Source of the DNA: Takakia lepidozioides
Taxonomy: Eukaryota; Streptophyta; Takakiopsida; Takakiales; Takakiaceae
Reading direction: 5' to 3'
Length of the DNA stretch: 64,000 nt
Assembly (NCBI GenBank): GCA_030704615.1
Contig: CM060733.1
Coordinates: forward strand, 34,472,001-34,536,000
This document shows, piece after piece, positions 23,094 through 34,216 of the stretch; position 1 is the stretch's first letter, and each line of letters opens with the position of its first letter. Both the position numbers and the translations under genes were made by a program. The notes under the pieces are model-generated. The model saw only the letters and a program-made list of their open reading frames with translations, searched no databases and was not told where the DNA came from.

Positions 23094-26000
23094 TTACTCA
23101 CAGGCAAAGTCGGAGTCCAGCTCCTTGTCAGAAGTCTCCTCTGTATCAGTATCAACGGGACGGGGCTTCGGAAGGACTTGAGAAGTGTGTCCACCCAAAC
23201 CCATCAGGAGGTTCTTGTAAATCTCAGCATCCCCTTCAATCCCAAAGAGATGTCGCGCACTGGCCTTGCAAGCGTGGTAAGAAGCACCTGCAGTGGAATA
23301 GAATGAATGAAGAAGACATTGAAGACACATTCGGAATGGTGGGAAGTGCTGAAAGTGCAAGCCCAATCAAACCTCATGAAATGTGAATGTTGAAGAGACG
23401 AACCTGTGCCCATCGACAAATCCAGAACTCTGGCGTCTGTGTAGGTGCAGCACTCCACAATCGTTTGAATGAAAGCCGGGCTCCTCTCCCTCGCCCCTCT
23501 CCAAGGAACCCCATTCCCCCTTCGCAAGCACAGGTTGCTGTCGACGTAGTTGTGATGCATGTCATCCGTGGGGGGATCTGTCCTGTCATCTATGAACTTG
23601 GCCCCATGAGTGATGGCAAACTCGGTAATGCCGGCCGGAGTCGTTTGTGGATGCACCCGGACAAGACAAACAGCTTCAAACAGACGAGTCTGCGAACATG
23701 ACATCCACAAGGAACTAAGAAGCAAAAAAAAATCGGGCCCCTACATATGAGTTCGAGCGACCTATACAACCCCATCCGAGAACAACCAAGAAGAGGAAGA
23801 AGAAGGCAAACTCACCATCTCTCCCGGATGATCCCCCTTCGTAAGGTACATGCTGTTCACACAATTCCATGTCTTCACGACTCTCATGCCCGAGGCTTTC
23901 AAATAGCTGGAAAGTGCACGGCGACACCGACCGTTGATGGACTGGATGAGCACCCAAACACCTGCATCGGACAGGAAGAAGTTGCAAAAGGAGAAAACCC
24001 ACCGCCAGTAGCGCTCATCAAAAGCATTCCAACCCGGACAAGCACCCGATGGAGGGATATCCGGACTGCCAACCCATCAGGGATGTCCAAGATGATGAGT
24101 TCGGCTGCATATGGCTTCTCCTTCCCGTTCACCCAGGATTTGGTCATTTTAGCCTGCAAACAAAAATACAATGGTATTCTCTTAAGTTTAGAAACGATCC
24201 ATGCCCACAGCAGACAAAAACAACAGAAGCCACAGAACCCAAAGAGAACACGCACCGTGCTGAGGAACTGCACAATCCTGTCCCACACTGGTGATGGCTC
24301 GCCCTTGTAATCAGATTTCTTCGACTCCATCATGGCAAGGAACCCGACGTTGGCCATCTCCTACCTGGTTGGGCGAATGACCCTCGTGGGATGTTCCACT
24401 GCATGGTACGGGTCCTTGGGATCAACCACCCCCTTGTTTTTTCTCCCGGATCCCCTACCATGCGGTGGAGTCTGCTGGACATGCTCCACAGGGCCAATAT
24501 CTGCAACACTTCCCTGCCCTTGTGCCACCTTCCCTCTACCCCTTCCCTTCCCCACAACACCAACAATTCTTTTCCCTTTGCCTTTCTTCCTCTACCTGGG
24601 GTATCGTGAGCGAGAGGCTCCTTCTCTGCAAGAGTCCTCAAATTTCGTTCATGAATGTCGAGGTCGGCTGCTGCGGCAGTGGCTGCAATACGGTCATTCT
24701 CTCTCCTCAAAGACACCTCTGGAGCTGGGGTCTCAGAAGGAGGGCAATCCAAATACCAACCACAAGAAGAAAGATGGTCTGGGCCCCAGTCATGCAAGAT
24801 CCCAATAGTAAACATGGTCTGGTTGCCAGCAGGGACAAGCCACAGGTCCACGAAATCTGGATGTTTGTCCAGGCAATTCTCTTCCAGGAGAACAAACTTT
24901 ATGTACCTGCAGCAACAGAGACAGCCTCATTTTACAATGGAAATATTGTGTGGCAACTTTTCCATCACACCAGGAAGACCCTCTTCAACAGTATGCCACA
25001 CAACACATTGCAACCACAACACAAATAAGTAGTGCAAGAGTGTGCACCTGTAAAGGCATCGTTTCCAGGCTTCCTCTCTTTTTTCTTGCTGGTCCAGCTC
25101 ATTTGTTCGACTGATGCCACCCTCCTTGCTGAACTCTCTAAAGAAACAAGAGTGCCACACTGTGGCTCTCCATTTCCTCATGTATGCTTCGAAGGACACC
25201 TTCGGTGCTATCATACTGATGCCATAGTCAGCCAGCTGAGTATGCAGAACCGATCTGGCCCTTTCTTCCAACTGCAAAACAATACAAATGCAAGAATGAA
25301 CCCAAAAGCAATCACAGCGAATGTAAGAGGCAATAGAAAGATAAGGACAGGAAAAGAGAAAAGACAGTGACACAGGGAAGGACATCACACCTGGCTCCAG
25401 TAAGTGGCCTTGTGAAGCCAGGTGTCCAGCACATTGTCACTGACAGGAATGACACGCTGGGTCTTCTTCTCTTTCTCCGGCCTTGGGAACATGTGGGTAT
25501 CCCTAACTGTGGGATCGGAGTTCCATATCTGCAACCACTTCACCTTTTGTTCTGGAGACACAACGGCGGTAGACAACCTGTGCAACTTCTCCTGGGCCAT
25601 TTCTGGCTTGCCTGGCTTGTTATAATGGTTTTTTTTTATCTCCAGGAGAAACTGCGGTCCGAATGATGGGTCGGCAATTCTCAACTGCTTCACGAAAGCA
25701 CTCATTATAGTCCTTCTTGTAGCGGTCATCTCTTTCTGGATGCGACTCTCAACCCCCTTTGCTGTCCTTCTCTCCTCAGGGGTAGAGCTGTAGTATTCCA
25801 GTTTGCCACGCTCCCCTGCATCTGCAATGTCTTGCTGCAAGGAATGCAAGAGAGTTGCATCAGCACAAGGTCAAGGGAAACAAACTGAAACAAACATGTG
25901 GAATATGGAAGACCAGATGAAGGAAGATGTATCTCACCGTGTACATGTACTCCATGAAAGCCTCACGGGTCAACGAGTACGTCTTGGAGCTTTCGCACTT

Positions 26001-28596
26001 CTTGTACATCTCCGCTGAAAGGATGGTCTTGAAGTTGGTCAAGGGCATCTGCCCTATCCTTTGTATCCTATACAGTGTGTGAACCAAACTCGTTTTGACA
26101 TGCGATGTCTCCGTTCCTTTGCAGAATGATATCTGTAAGTCAGAATGAAATTCAAGGTCTTCAATCAAAGAAGAACGGAATCACAAGTGGAACATGTAGA
26201 ATGAGAAACCAACCTGTTCACATCATTCATTGCCGTCAGAAGACCCATCATGTTCCCGTCACAATCCAGCACCATCGATCGAACAGAGTAATGCCACTCT
26301 TCCTCCTGTGAGTGCAGCCTCCCAATGACAGCCATCCATGCAAGCAAGCGGTGGTTCCCATCCCAAACGTGAAACATCTTTTCCGAGAATGCCTGGGTGG
26401 AAGGTTTCCTGGAGAGAAGAAGTTCGAAGGATTTGTTCAGTTGTCTCCAAATGGGGTCCCAGGAGTCCACGATTGACTGATCCATGAGGAGCTCATTACC
26501 TTTCGAATCCCTAGTAGAAACGTAAAAGACTGCAGATCCATCCAAATACCCATGCACAAACTCGGCCTCCAGCTTGAGAATGTCCTTGACGAGGGGTGTA
26601 CGAACGACGGGCATGGAAACCAACCTACACAGGGGAATCTTCAACCTCCCACCCGGGGCAAGCATACTTTGCACCACAAGCTGAGAGTTTACCTTCTGAC
26701 CCCCCAGCATCTCAGCGGCTTTGCTTTCATAGAACTCATCGTCCACATCAACAATTATCTCCTTCTCCTGACCCGAAGGGACCTCATCTGCCACACTTTG
26801 CATCTTCTCCTGCAGGGTTGTTTATTCAACTTGATATTAGAGAGGCATGAAACGTCGGCTGAGGCATGAAAAAGTGGGCTCAAAGAGTGTGCGTTGACGC
26901 ACACTTTTTTAAGCTGCCAGGTAAGTGTACATTGACCCTCACAGACATGTCCTATGTTGCCGAATTCCACAGAAAAAGACAATGTAAAAGTGGGCTCAAA
27001 CAGTGTGCGCCAACGCACACTGTTTCACTTGCCATGTAAATGATCATTGAACATCTACTTGTGCCAGGTAAGTGTTCATTGTAAACTCCAAGATATGCGG
27101 CCGATTTCGGATGAAAAAAGTGAAAATGTGAGTTCGAAGAGTGTCACATGTACAGCTCAAACAGTGTGCGTTGACGCACACTATTTGAGCTGCCAATGAG
27201 GGATTATTTCATCCTCAGAAACGTGCCCTAAATGCCGAGTTTCAATCGGAAAAACACTTAAATGTAGAGCTCAAACAGTGTGCGCCAACGCACACTGTTT
27301 GAGCTGCCACTGAATGGTTATTTCATCATCATAAACCTGCCCTGGAAGTCCGAATTTAACACCAAAAAGCAGTGACATGTACAGCTCAAACAGTGTGCGC
27401 CAACGCACACTGTTTGAGCTGCCACTGAATGGTTATTTCATCCTCAGAAACGTGCCCTAAATGCCGAATTTCAATCGGAAAGAACACTTTTATGTTCAGC
27501 TCAAACAGTATGCGCCAACGCACACTGTTTGAGCTGCCACTGAATGGTTATTTCATCCTCAGAAACATGCCCTAAATGCCGAATTTCAATCGGAAAAAAC
27601 ACTTACATGTTCAGCTCAAACAGTGTGCGCCAACGCACACTGTTTGAGCTGCCACTGAATGGTTAGTTCATCATCATAAACCTGCCCTGGAAGTCCGAAT
27701 TTAACACCAAAAAAATAGTGACATGTACAGCTCAAACAGTGTGCGCCAACGCACACTGTTTGAGCTGCCACTGAATGGTTATTTCATCATCAGAAACGTG
27801 CCCTAAAGGGCGAATTCAACACGAAGAAAACCGTGACATGTAGAGCTCAAACAGTGTGCGCCAACGCACACTGTTTGAGCTGCCACTGAAGGGTTATGTC
27901 GTCCTGACATACATATCCTGGAAAACCGATATCCAGACGGAAACAGCAGTGAAATGTTCAGCTCAACTCACACTGATTGAGCTTGCAATTTGGGTTGTAT
28001 TGAACCTGCTGTAGTGCCCAAGTTTGGGCGTTTCGCACCTGAACAATCAAGCAAATTGATAGGCCCAAACAGTGTGCGTTGCCGCACACTGTTTGGGCTT
28101 CCAGTTTGCGGTGCTTTCAGCCTGGTGCAGATGTCCTGTGTGGGCTATATTCATATCAGCAACGAAACACAAATGTGGGTCTTAAAGATTTCACCTTTTT
28201 CTTGGCTGCTCCAGAAGACTCCCCAATTGCCGGGGACCCTTTGCGCTTCGGGCTGCTCTCTGCGCCGAGCGTGTACGTGAGCCTCTCCCCCTTCCTCTTT
28301 CCCACAGGCAGACTCCTCGTGAGGCCACCTTCAACATCCTCTTCCATCTCGTCTGTCTCTCCCTCAGATGCGGTGTCCTCTTTATCTGTCCTTGGAACTA
28401 CGGCGGGCTGCTGTTCTTTTGTTGATTCCTGCTCCTCCATCGCCACACTTTCCTCTACTCCCTCTTCTACCTCCTTTTCCTCTTCGTCCACTCTTTCCAT
28501 CCTCATTCTATCTCTGGCTCTATTCCTGTTTCTAGAGCTCGTGAAGTATAGTGACTTCCTTCTCTTCCTCCTCCGCTGGAAACAAGGGCTCCCCAT
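23094..28596 (-). CDS. ParB/Srx-like plus DNA N6/N4 methyltransferase-like fusion in a DNA transposon
   Basis: Eleven exons, all with GT-AG borders and compatible phases: 28596-28195, 26809-26222, 26132-25938, 25834-25391, 25271-25048, 24906-24596, 24500-24256, 24153-24003, 23961-23816, 23689-23404, 23287-23094 (about 1,061 codons). An upstream in-frame ATG at 28,683 is possible. Exon 1 is basic then acidic (RRRKRRK, KRKGERL: nuclear-signal-like). Exon 2 has VWDGNHRLLAW (about 282-292), the DGxHR motif of ParB/sulfiredoxin folds. Exons 8-11 look like a beta-class DNA methyltransferase: AAELIILDIPDG at the motif IV place (about 820-831), a Rossmann-like stretch, then motif I VLDLSMGTG with FGIEGD (about 989-1014). 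Oddities: DIPDG is not a standard DPPY, and a TAG at 24,361-24,363 lies in frame in exon 7. Function is inferred; the splice model is consistent. Confidence 0.6.
26870..28105. repeat. Tandem array of 36-nt perfect palindromes, 115-bp period
   Basis: Lies inside intron 1 of the methyltransferase-like gene. Each unit carries a left arm GCTCAAACAGTGTGCG, a 4-nt centre (CCAA or TTGA) and the exact reverse-complement arm. Starts: 26878 (degenerate right arm), 26994, 27154, 27269, 27384, 27499 (one mismatch), 27614, 27730, 27845, a damaged one near 27960, and a variant at 28063 (GCCCAAACAGTGTGCG). The spacing between neighbours is almost always 115-116 bp. The linker between palindromes is also repeated (GCCACTGAATGGTTATTTCA) but drifts more than the arms. 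Confidence 0.92.
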
Positions 28597-29453
28597 GATG
28601 CCTCTAGAGCTCTCCAGTTTGACGTTTGTAACAAGTGCTGCTATGGCATGTAACCAAAATCGAAATTGGACGTTGTCAACCATATTTGGATGCGGGTGTT
28701 GTTATTGTGTGCGAACGGAATTCATCCATTCCGTCGTCTCCGTATTATCCAAGCAATAAAGCGCTAGAAAAAAAGTACATCCGTTGCATGCACTAGCGAT
28801 ATATGTCAGATGTGCTGCGCCGCCTGCCAATACACCGCGGCCTTCTTGCTTTCTTTCAAATTCGGATGTGCCGTAGAAATCTAATGCTAGTTCATTTTCG
28901 AGCAGTTCTTGCAGATCCGCAATAATTGTTATGCTTCACATATGCATCCACGTGTGTTGTACTGCCTACCCTGTGGTTTGCATTTTACCGTTACCGTCGC
29001 CATGGGGTCATTCGGCATAAAGGGTTCTGTCGGATACGACCATGTCTGGCACGCATTCGTGCGAGGTATCTTCTGCAGTGTCAGTGTTTGTGCTGTGCTC
29101 TTCTGGCACAGCACAACCTCATGACATTTGTGGTCTTCCCGTTTACTGCTCTCCAGGGTTGTTGCCGTCTTTTCATAATGGATGGTTTCATGTCGTTTTC
29201 AGTGTTTGTTTTCATCCATAAACAGCACGGCTTCTTGTAGTATTTGAAAACAGTTTTTCTGGTTAGTGCCTATTGGCGTTGCTGTTTCCGAAGTGAAGGT
29301 GCATCTCATCCCTACATCCTTTGCATGCATCACCTGCAACCTTTGGATTGGAGCTACCCTTGTTGACCTCGGTTTGCTTGTCTTAATTCCCCTTTCGGTA
29401 ATTGCGAGCTATCAGTTCGAGGATTCTGCAACTTTCGTTCAGTGAGGGAAAAC
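28597..29453. promoter_or_regulatory. Divergent intergenic region between methyltransferase and transposase genes
   Basis: About 0.85 kb separates the two oppositely oriented start codons, so it must carry both promoters if the unit is expressed as drawn. No ORF of note. No TATA box was assigned. No sequence resembling the intron palindromes is seen here. Confidence 0.45.
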
Positions 29454-32421
29454 ATGTCGAGGGAGCGAGATACACTTGCTCGATTCCATTCCAATGCAGG
29501 TACTCTTCCACTGACTGCCACTGCAGACGACGATGGGTTTGCAGTTGTTCATGAGGATGAGCTGGTTACAGTGTTCCCGCTGGAGTTGGGTTCTCTCCTT
29601 GTTCAAAAAGAGGTGTATGACGAGGATGGGAATTTGGATTCTGGGCACTTGGAGAAACCATTGGTTGGCAAGTGTGGAAGAAAGTGGAGAGTCCTTCCAG
29701 GCACATACCGTGTCCTTGGAAAAGAGAGAAGACAATCCGCAGGATCAGTCGTTACCCCTGGCACTGCAACATCGGTCGTGCAACAAAAGGGCACAGTTCC
29801 TGTGAAACAAGAGGTGAGCACATCCACTACCTTCGTGACTCTTTCAAACTTGTCCTCGGAGGATGATTCTGAGATTCCTCCGCCAGTGCAGACTCCGTCA
29901 TTGGATGATGACGAATTGCAAGAGATAACGAGTGTCATTCCAAAATTGAAAGCCCTCACAGGTGTGCCTGGGTGCAAGAGCGAGCTGCGTTTTGTTGATT
30001 GGGAGTCCCTTCCTGTGCAACGGGTTCAATACGTGCCAGCACAGTTTGATGGGGACATCCTGTTTGAGCTCAACCCTCCCACCTCTTCCACTGGACTGGC
30101 TGGGCTTTTACAGGGCATGGACAAGAAACATGACGGACATCCTTGGTGCAGGACAAAAACGTCGAACATCCATAACGACATTGGCTTGAAATTTCGGAGG
30201 TCAGTCTGCGTTGGGCATTGTAAGTGCCAAAATATTTCTTGCCCTCGCCTGAGAAACAACGCTCAACCAAACAAAAGTGAGTGGGAAGGTGTGCCCCTGA
30301 ATCCTTTCACCCCAGGGCTTGCCCCTCCCAGGACCAATACTTTCGTGTGCAGGTTCTGCAAACTTTCCCCGTCCTGTGTTTCTGTGTGCCACGCTCGTAT
30401 GTATCAGGTGGCACACCGATGCAAGACAATGACTCGTGCCTGCATTCATATGGGTGCACACGAGCATCCTGTGTCCAAAGGAAGTTGCAGGGATAGCGTG
30501 GACATCGCTAGAAATCTACTGAAGCAGGAGTTCCACAATGCCCCTTGTGCAACACCTTCTGCTATAGCGCTTGCAGCTAGCAAGGCATTCCTGGAGAAAC
30601 ACATACTGGGTGAAGGGGATGCGACAGAACTTATGCTGGATGCAGATTCGCTTAATGCAGTCATGGACCATTTCTCCGTGTTGAGCTCTCCCAATATTCG
30701 AAACCAGGTGCATGCACTCAGAATGGGCACAGGCACTGCTGGATTCATGGACAACATTATGGACCTGAAACGGAGGAGTCGCTATGAATTCATTCAAAAC
30801 AATATCTTTCCTGGCCAGGGCTCGTCCAAGGTGTATTTGTTTAAGATGTCCGCTGTGGGCAAAGGCAGTGGTGTGAGCATTGTCCGCCGTATGCAACCAG
30901 GAGGAGATTTGGTTAAATGTTGGTTAATGTTTGATCACTGCAAACGAGTGAAGGGTTGGACAACCATGGCGTGCCATGTGTATGATCCGACGTACCAGCG
31001 TGTGCTCTCCATAGCAATTTGTGATATGCAGTCGGAGGACACTGAATCCCAAATGCTCATGTGGAATTCGCTCTTGGCCGTCATGCAGCGCAATGGAATA
31101 CAAAACACAAATTTTGCGGGCTTCATGGCTGATAGTGCACATGCAAATTTCAATGCAGTGCGACGCGTGTTTGGTTCGTGGGATCCTAAGGTCCCAATGG
31201 AAAATAGGGAGCGCACATGCCTCTTCCATTGGATTCAATCTCTGGCACGTCATACAAAGCGCTGCATTCGCCCTGACCTGCAGTTGGAGCACAGAAGGCT
31301 CTGTCTCAAGTACAAGAATGCCACCTCAATGGGAGAAGCTGAGAGCACTTACCAGGCAATCCGGGCTTGGTGGTTCTCCTCTGGTGCTGCAACAGGTACC
31401 CACGTAAAGGAGTTGGAGGACTGGTTGGTTTTCTGGCACTTCAGGTACAGACAGTGGGGAGCTTTCATGACGACGGTAAGCCTCTTCAATCCCAAAAACA
31501 AATTTTTTGCATCATGCCTGTTCATTTGGGGTTCTTCGATTGTCACTTGAAGAACCTCTACCATTTGTTTTCGTTCCTCACATATCCATGCAATGCCTCC
31601 TGCAGGACATGTCCTTGGAGGACTTGGCCGACATGCCATCCTGTAATTTGGCGGAGACTGTTCACAACGCCTGGATGCAGCAGTCTACCAAAGCAGGTCG
31701 TGACTTGTATGTGGCCACTGCTGATGACATGGTGCGTGCACTTACACAACAAACCAGGTACCGCAATTTTCTGATGGGACGGGGTGGAGGCAAGGGCCCT
31801 GATACAACTTTGTTGATGCTAAGGGCTGCGAGTAGGTCCAGAGTCCCGTCAAAGATGGCCAGAGCTCTAAACAGATGCACTGAAGGGTCCGCTCTACAAT
31901 CCAGGATCCCCCATTTGGAAGGCGAGGAAAGATTTGGATCATGCAAAAGGAAATTGAACACTCTTCCAGGGTCAGATGGAGATTCCCATCGGCCAGACAG
32001 GGTCAACTTCTCTGTGCCAAAGGTGTCTCCACTGCAGACTGAGTCGTGTGCCTGCCCCTTCCCAGGTGGGTCCTCCTCCAGTGGAGCAGGTGCAGAACAT
32101 ACAAGCACAGCAGCGGGAATCCCATTGGAGGAGGCGGTGGCCATGGTGCAGGAATCCGATTGCATTGATAGTGAGTGGCAAATAGAACGCACCCCACCAG
32201 GATCTAGAGTGGCTTGCATGGCAATTCGGACCCCCTCATTCAAGAAATGCAAATCAAAGATATGCAAAGGCTCCAGGGGGACTCCAGCTCCAACATTCAC
32301 AGGGTTGTTCCGACCTTATCATAGTGGGGAGTCAAAGGACCACAAATTTTGGTTCTGCCCAGACGATATGGCACGATGCGTGAAGGGAACAGTTCGTCCT
32401 TCGGTGATAATGAAACCCTAG
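29454..32421 (+). CDS. MULE-like DDE transposase with Cys-rich region
   Basis: Two exons, 29454-31475 and 31606-32421, joined at CG|GTAAGC and CTGCAG|GA in phase 0, give about 945 aa. An upstream GTG at 29,442 is rejected in favour of the ATG at 29,454. A Cys/His-rich region lies at about 255-350 (CVGHCKCQNISC, CRFCKLSPSC, CIHMGAHEHP). The presumed RNase H-fold core has D in CWLMFDHCKRVKGW, a second D in FAGFMADSAHANF followed by TCLFHW (C..H as in MULE transposases), and a later acidic E region. Exon 2 has NLAETVHNAWMQQ, YRNFLMGRGGGKGP and a Cys-containing tail (FWFCPDDMARC). The TAG stop abuts LINE sequence, so the C-terminus may be truncated. Superfamily assignment is by motif order only. 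Confidence 0.6.
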
Positions 32422-33850
32422 GTTGGATCGATTCTACACCTCCCTTTCCCTAACACCTGCAATCTGCTCTTGCCCTCAAGAACCCATACCTCTTGGATTC
32501 GATCATGCTCTAGTTTCGGCCACTCTCAAGCTGCCCAACACCCACCCCAGAGGAAGAGGAATTTACAAACTTACCTCTGCTCACCTCAAGATCCCATCTT
32601 TCATAGAAGGCCTCAAGAAAGCGTGGACATCCACTGCCAACATGCTCCCTTGCTCTATCGGCAGATTTCAGGCCAAACTGGCAGCTGCATGCAAGGAAAG
32701 CCAAACCCTAAGTCAGGAGATCACAGCCTCTCAGAAGAAAAAGGCCCAGGCACTTACAAAATGTCTTGGAATATGCCAGAAAAAAATCGAATCTCGCTTC
32801 TGTGATTCCCACACATTTCAAACCTACCTAGATGCGCGCCACAACCTGGACCAATTCCATCTCCAAAGGGAAAAGAAAATGAAGATGCAAGCGGGTATTA
32901 ACCGGTCAACCAAAGGGGAAAAGATGTCTAAATACTTCATCCAGAAGTTGAAACAGCGAATTGCCAATCAAACTATTTCTGAGCTCTACATTGTTCCTGT
33001 TAATACCTCTACAACCTCTATCCCAAGGCAAATGTGTGCCTCGGCTTTCAATCACTTTTCGTCCTTAGGCTGACCCAAAAGACCACCTCTTCCCTGATAG
33101 ACTCAGAGATTGTCTTCGAACCATCCCTCGGTCTCTTCAAGGTGAAGACAATGCCTCCCTAGATAGTGACCTTGACCCCCCAAGAGTTAGAAATCGCCCT
33201 TAAAGCCATGAATAACAACAAAGCTCCGGGTTTGGATGTAATGCCGGTGGAATTCTACAAATCATTGTAGACCACTATTGCAAGGGATTTCTGTGACATG
33301 GCCAACGCCATCAAAGGCCAAGGCTTCATGCTAGAATCAATGACACAAGGAATCATAACTTTGCTCTTTAAGAAAGGCGACAGAGCATCGTTAGGCAACT
33401 ACAGACCTATTACTCTTCTAAACATAGCATAATTGCCAAGACCCTGGCTCTGCGCTTTCAGCCCCTTCTTCCTGCCACGATTAGAACGGGGCAAGTAGGT
33501 TTCGTTAAAGGCAGGTTTATTCTAAACAATGTTCTCTTGGCCCAACAGGCATCAGCCTATGCTACAAACTCTGGCCAAGCTCTTGCACTCTGGCTCCTTG
33601 ATTTTGAAAAAGCATTTGACAGGGTAGACTGGACCTTCCTCATGGCGGTCCTCAAGAAATCAGGGCTCCCTCCCAACTTCTGTCAATGGGTGCAAATACT
33701 CCTGCAAGGAGCCACTTAGTGTCCATATAATACCAAGAGGCCACTCTTGGGTTACTGTTCCAGGGTTATCCAGCACGGCCTACCGTGAGGAAAGCCTTAT
33801 GGCAACTCTTAAGGGTTTTTTTCCCTTCAAATAATCAAAGCAATAAAGTT
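32417..33850 (+). pseudogene. LINE ORF2 fragment: endonuclease tail and reverse transcriptase
   Basis: Starts in the C-terminal part of an L1-type endonuclease (LDRFYTS, then GFDHALVSATLKLP), then a helical linker. The RT begins with NNNKAPGLDVMPVEFYKS at about 33,210-33,270, then NYRPITLLN and LLDFEKAFDRVDW at about 33,590-33,640. There are several stops (for example at 33,073, 33,268 and 33,430) and frameshifts. Similarity fades after 33,720. The endonuclease N-terminus and RNase H/3' part are absent. It may be the second part of the LINE whose ORF1 lies at 20.3-21.3 kb, split by the DNA transposon. Confidence 0.75.
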
Positions 33851-34207
33851 TCCCGGGGCACCGTTCCCCGTTCCCCATTTTAAAAAAAAAAAGGGCTTGT
33901 TTTATTCATCCGGCAAAAGGTTAATCCGCCCAACATTGGGAAAAAAAGAAAAAAACTATGGCTCTTTAAATAATTATGTACATTGATTTACCAATATTCA
34001 CCTACCTACATCACTTTATCCGTCCTCCAACCCTTATCACACAATATTTATCCCTTATATTTAAATCGACATAAAGATTATGAAAGAATCATCATTATAA
34101 ATAGCGTATATCCCATCATTTACAATCTTACAAAATCTTTATTGCTTAAACCGGTATGTAATATTCAAGTCATAAAATTATGTTTTATCTGTATGAATGG
34201 CAGGCGC
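33720..34207. other. Low-complexity sequence after the LINE
   Basis: 33,770-33,970 has many doubled and elongated homopolymers (A11, G and T runs) and no coding continuity, resembling a LINE tail or low-accuracy sequence. 33,970-34,200 is AT-rich with nothing recognised. Confidence 0.4.
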
Positions 34208-34216
34208 CTTGTTCCC

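Noticed and set aside
23747-24310. Plus-strand ORFs over the methyltransferase region (also 24,332-25,032)
   Set aside because: They are antisense shadows of the minus-strand exons, with no recognisable domains.
24256-24366. Intron that would remove the in-frame TAG at 24,361
   Set aside because: The only nearby acceptor gives a nonsense frame and would lose the well-formed VWDRIVQFLST stretch. A simple stop mutation is more likely.
24330-24851. Uninterrupted 173-codon minus-strand ORF as a single exon
   Set aside because: Splicing out 24,595-24,501 gives a frame with better protein character that joins the next exon. The unspliced tail has no sensible continuation.
26870-28105. Regular repeats read as a CRISPR array
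   Set aside because: The host is a plant with introns, the repeat unit is a 36-nt palindrome, and the spacers are themselves repeats of one another.
28156-28194. Extension of exon 1 of the methyltransferase-like gene to the ORF stop
   Set aside because: A good donor AAAAAG|GTGAAA at 28,195 joins in phase to the next exon. The extension has no partner.
23094-28596. Methyltransferase-like gene as bacterial contamination
   Set aside because: Ten phase-compatible GT-AG introns and adjacency to a spliced transposase and LINE sequence argue for plant nuclear DNA.
29442-29453. Transposase start at 29,442
   Set aside because: That codon is GTG. The first ATG is at 29,454.
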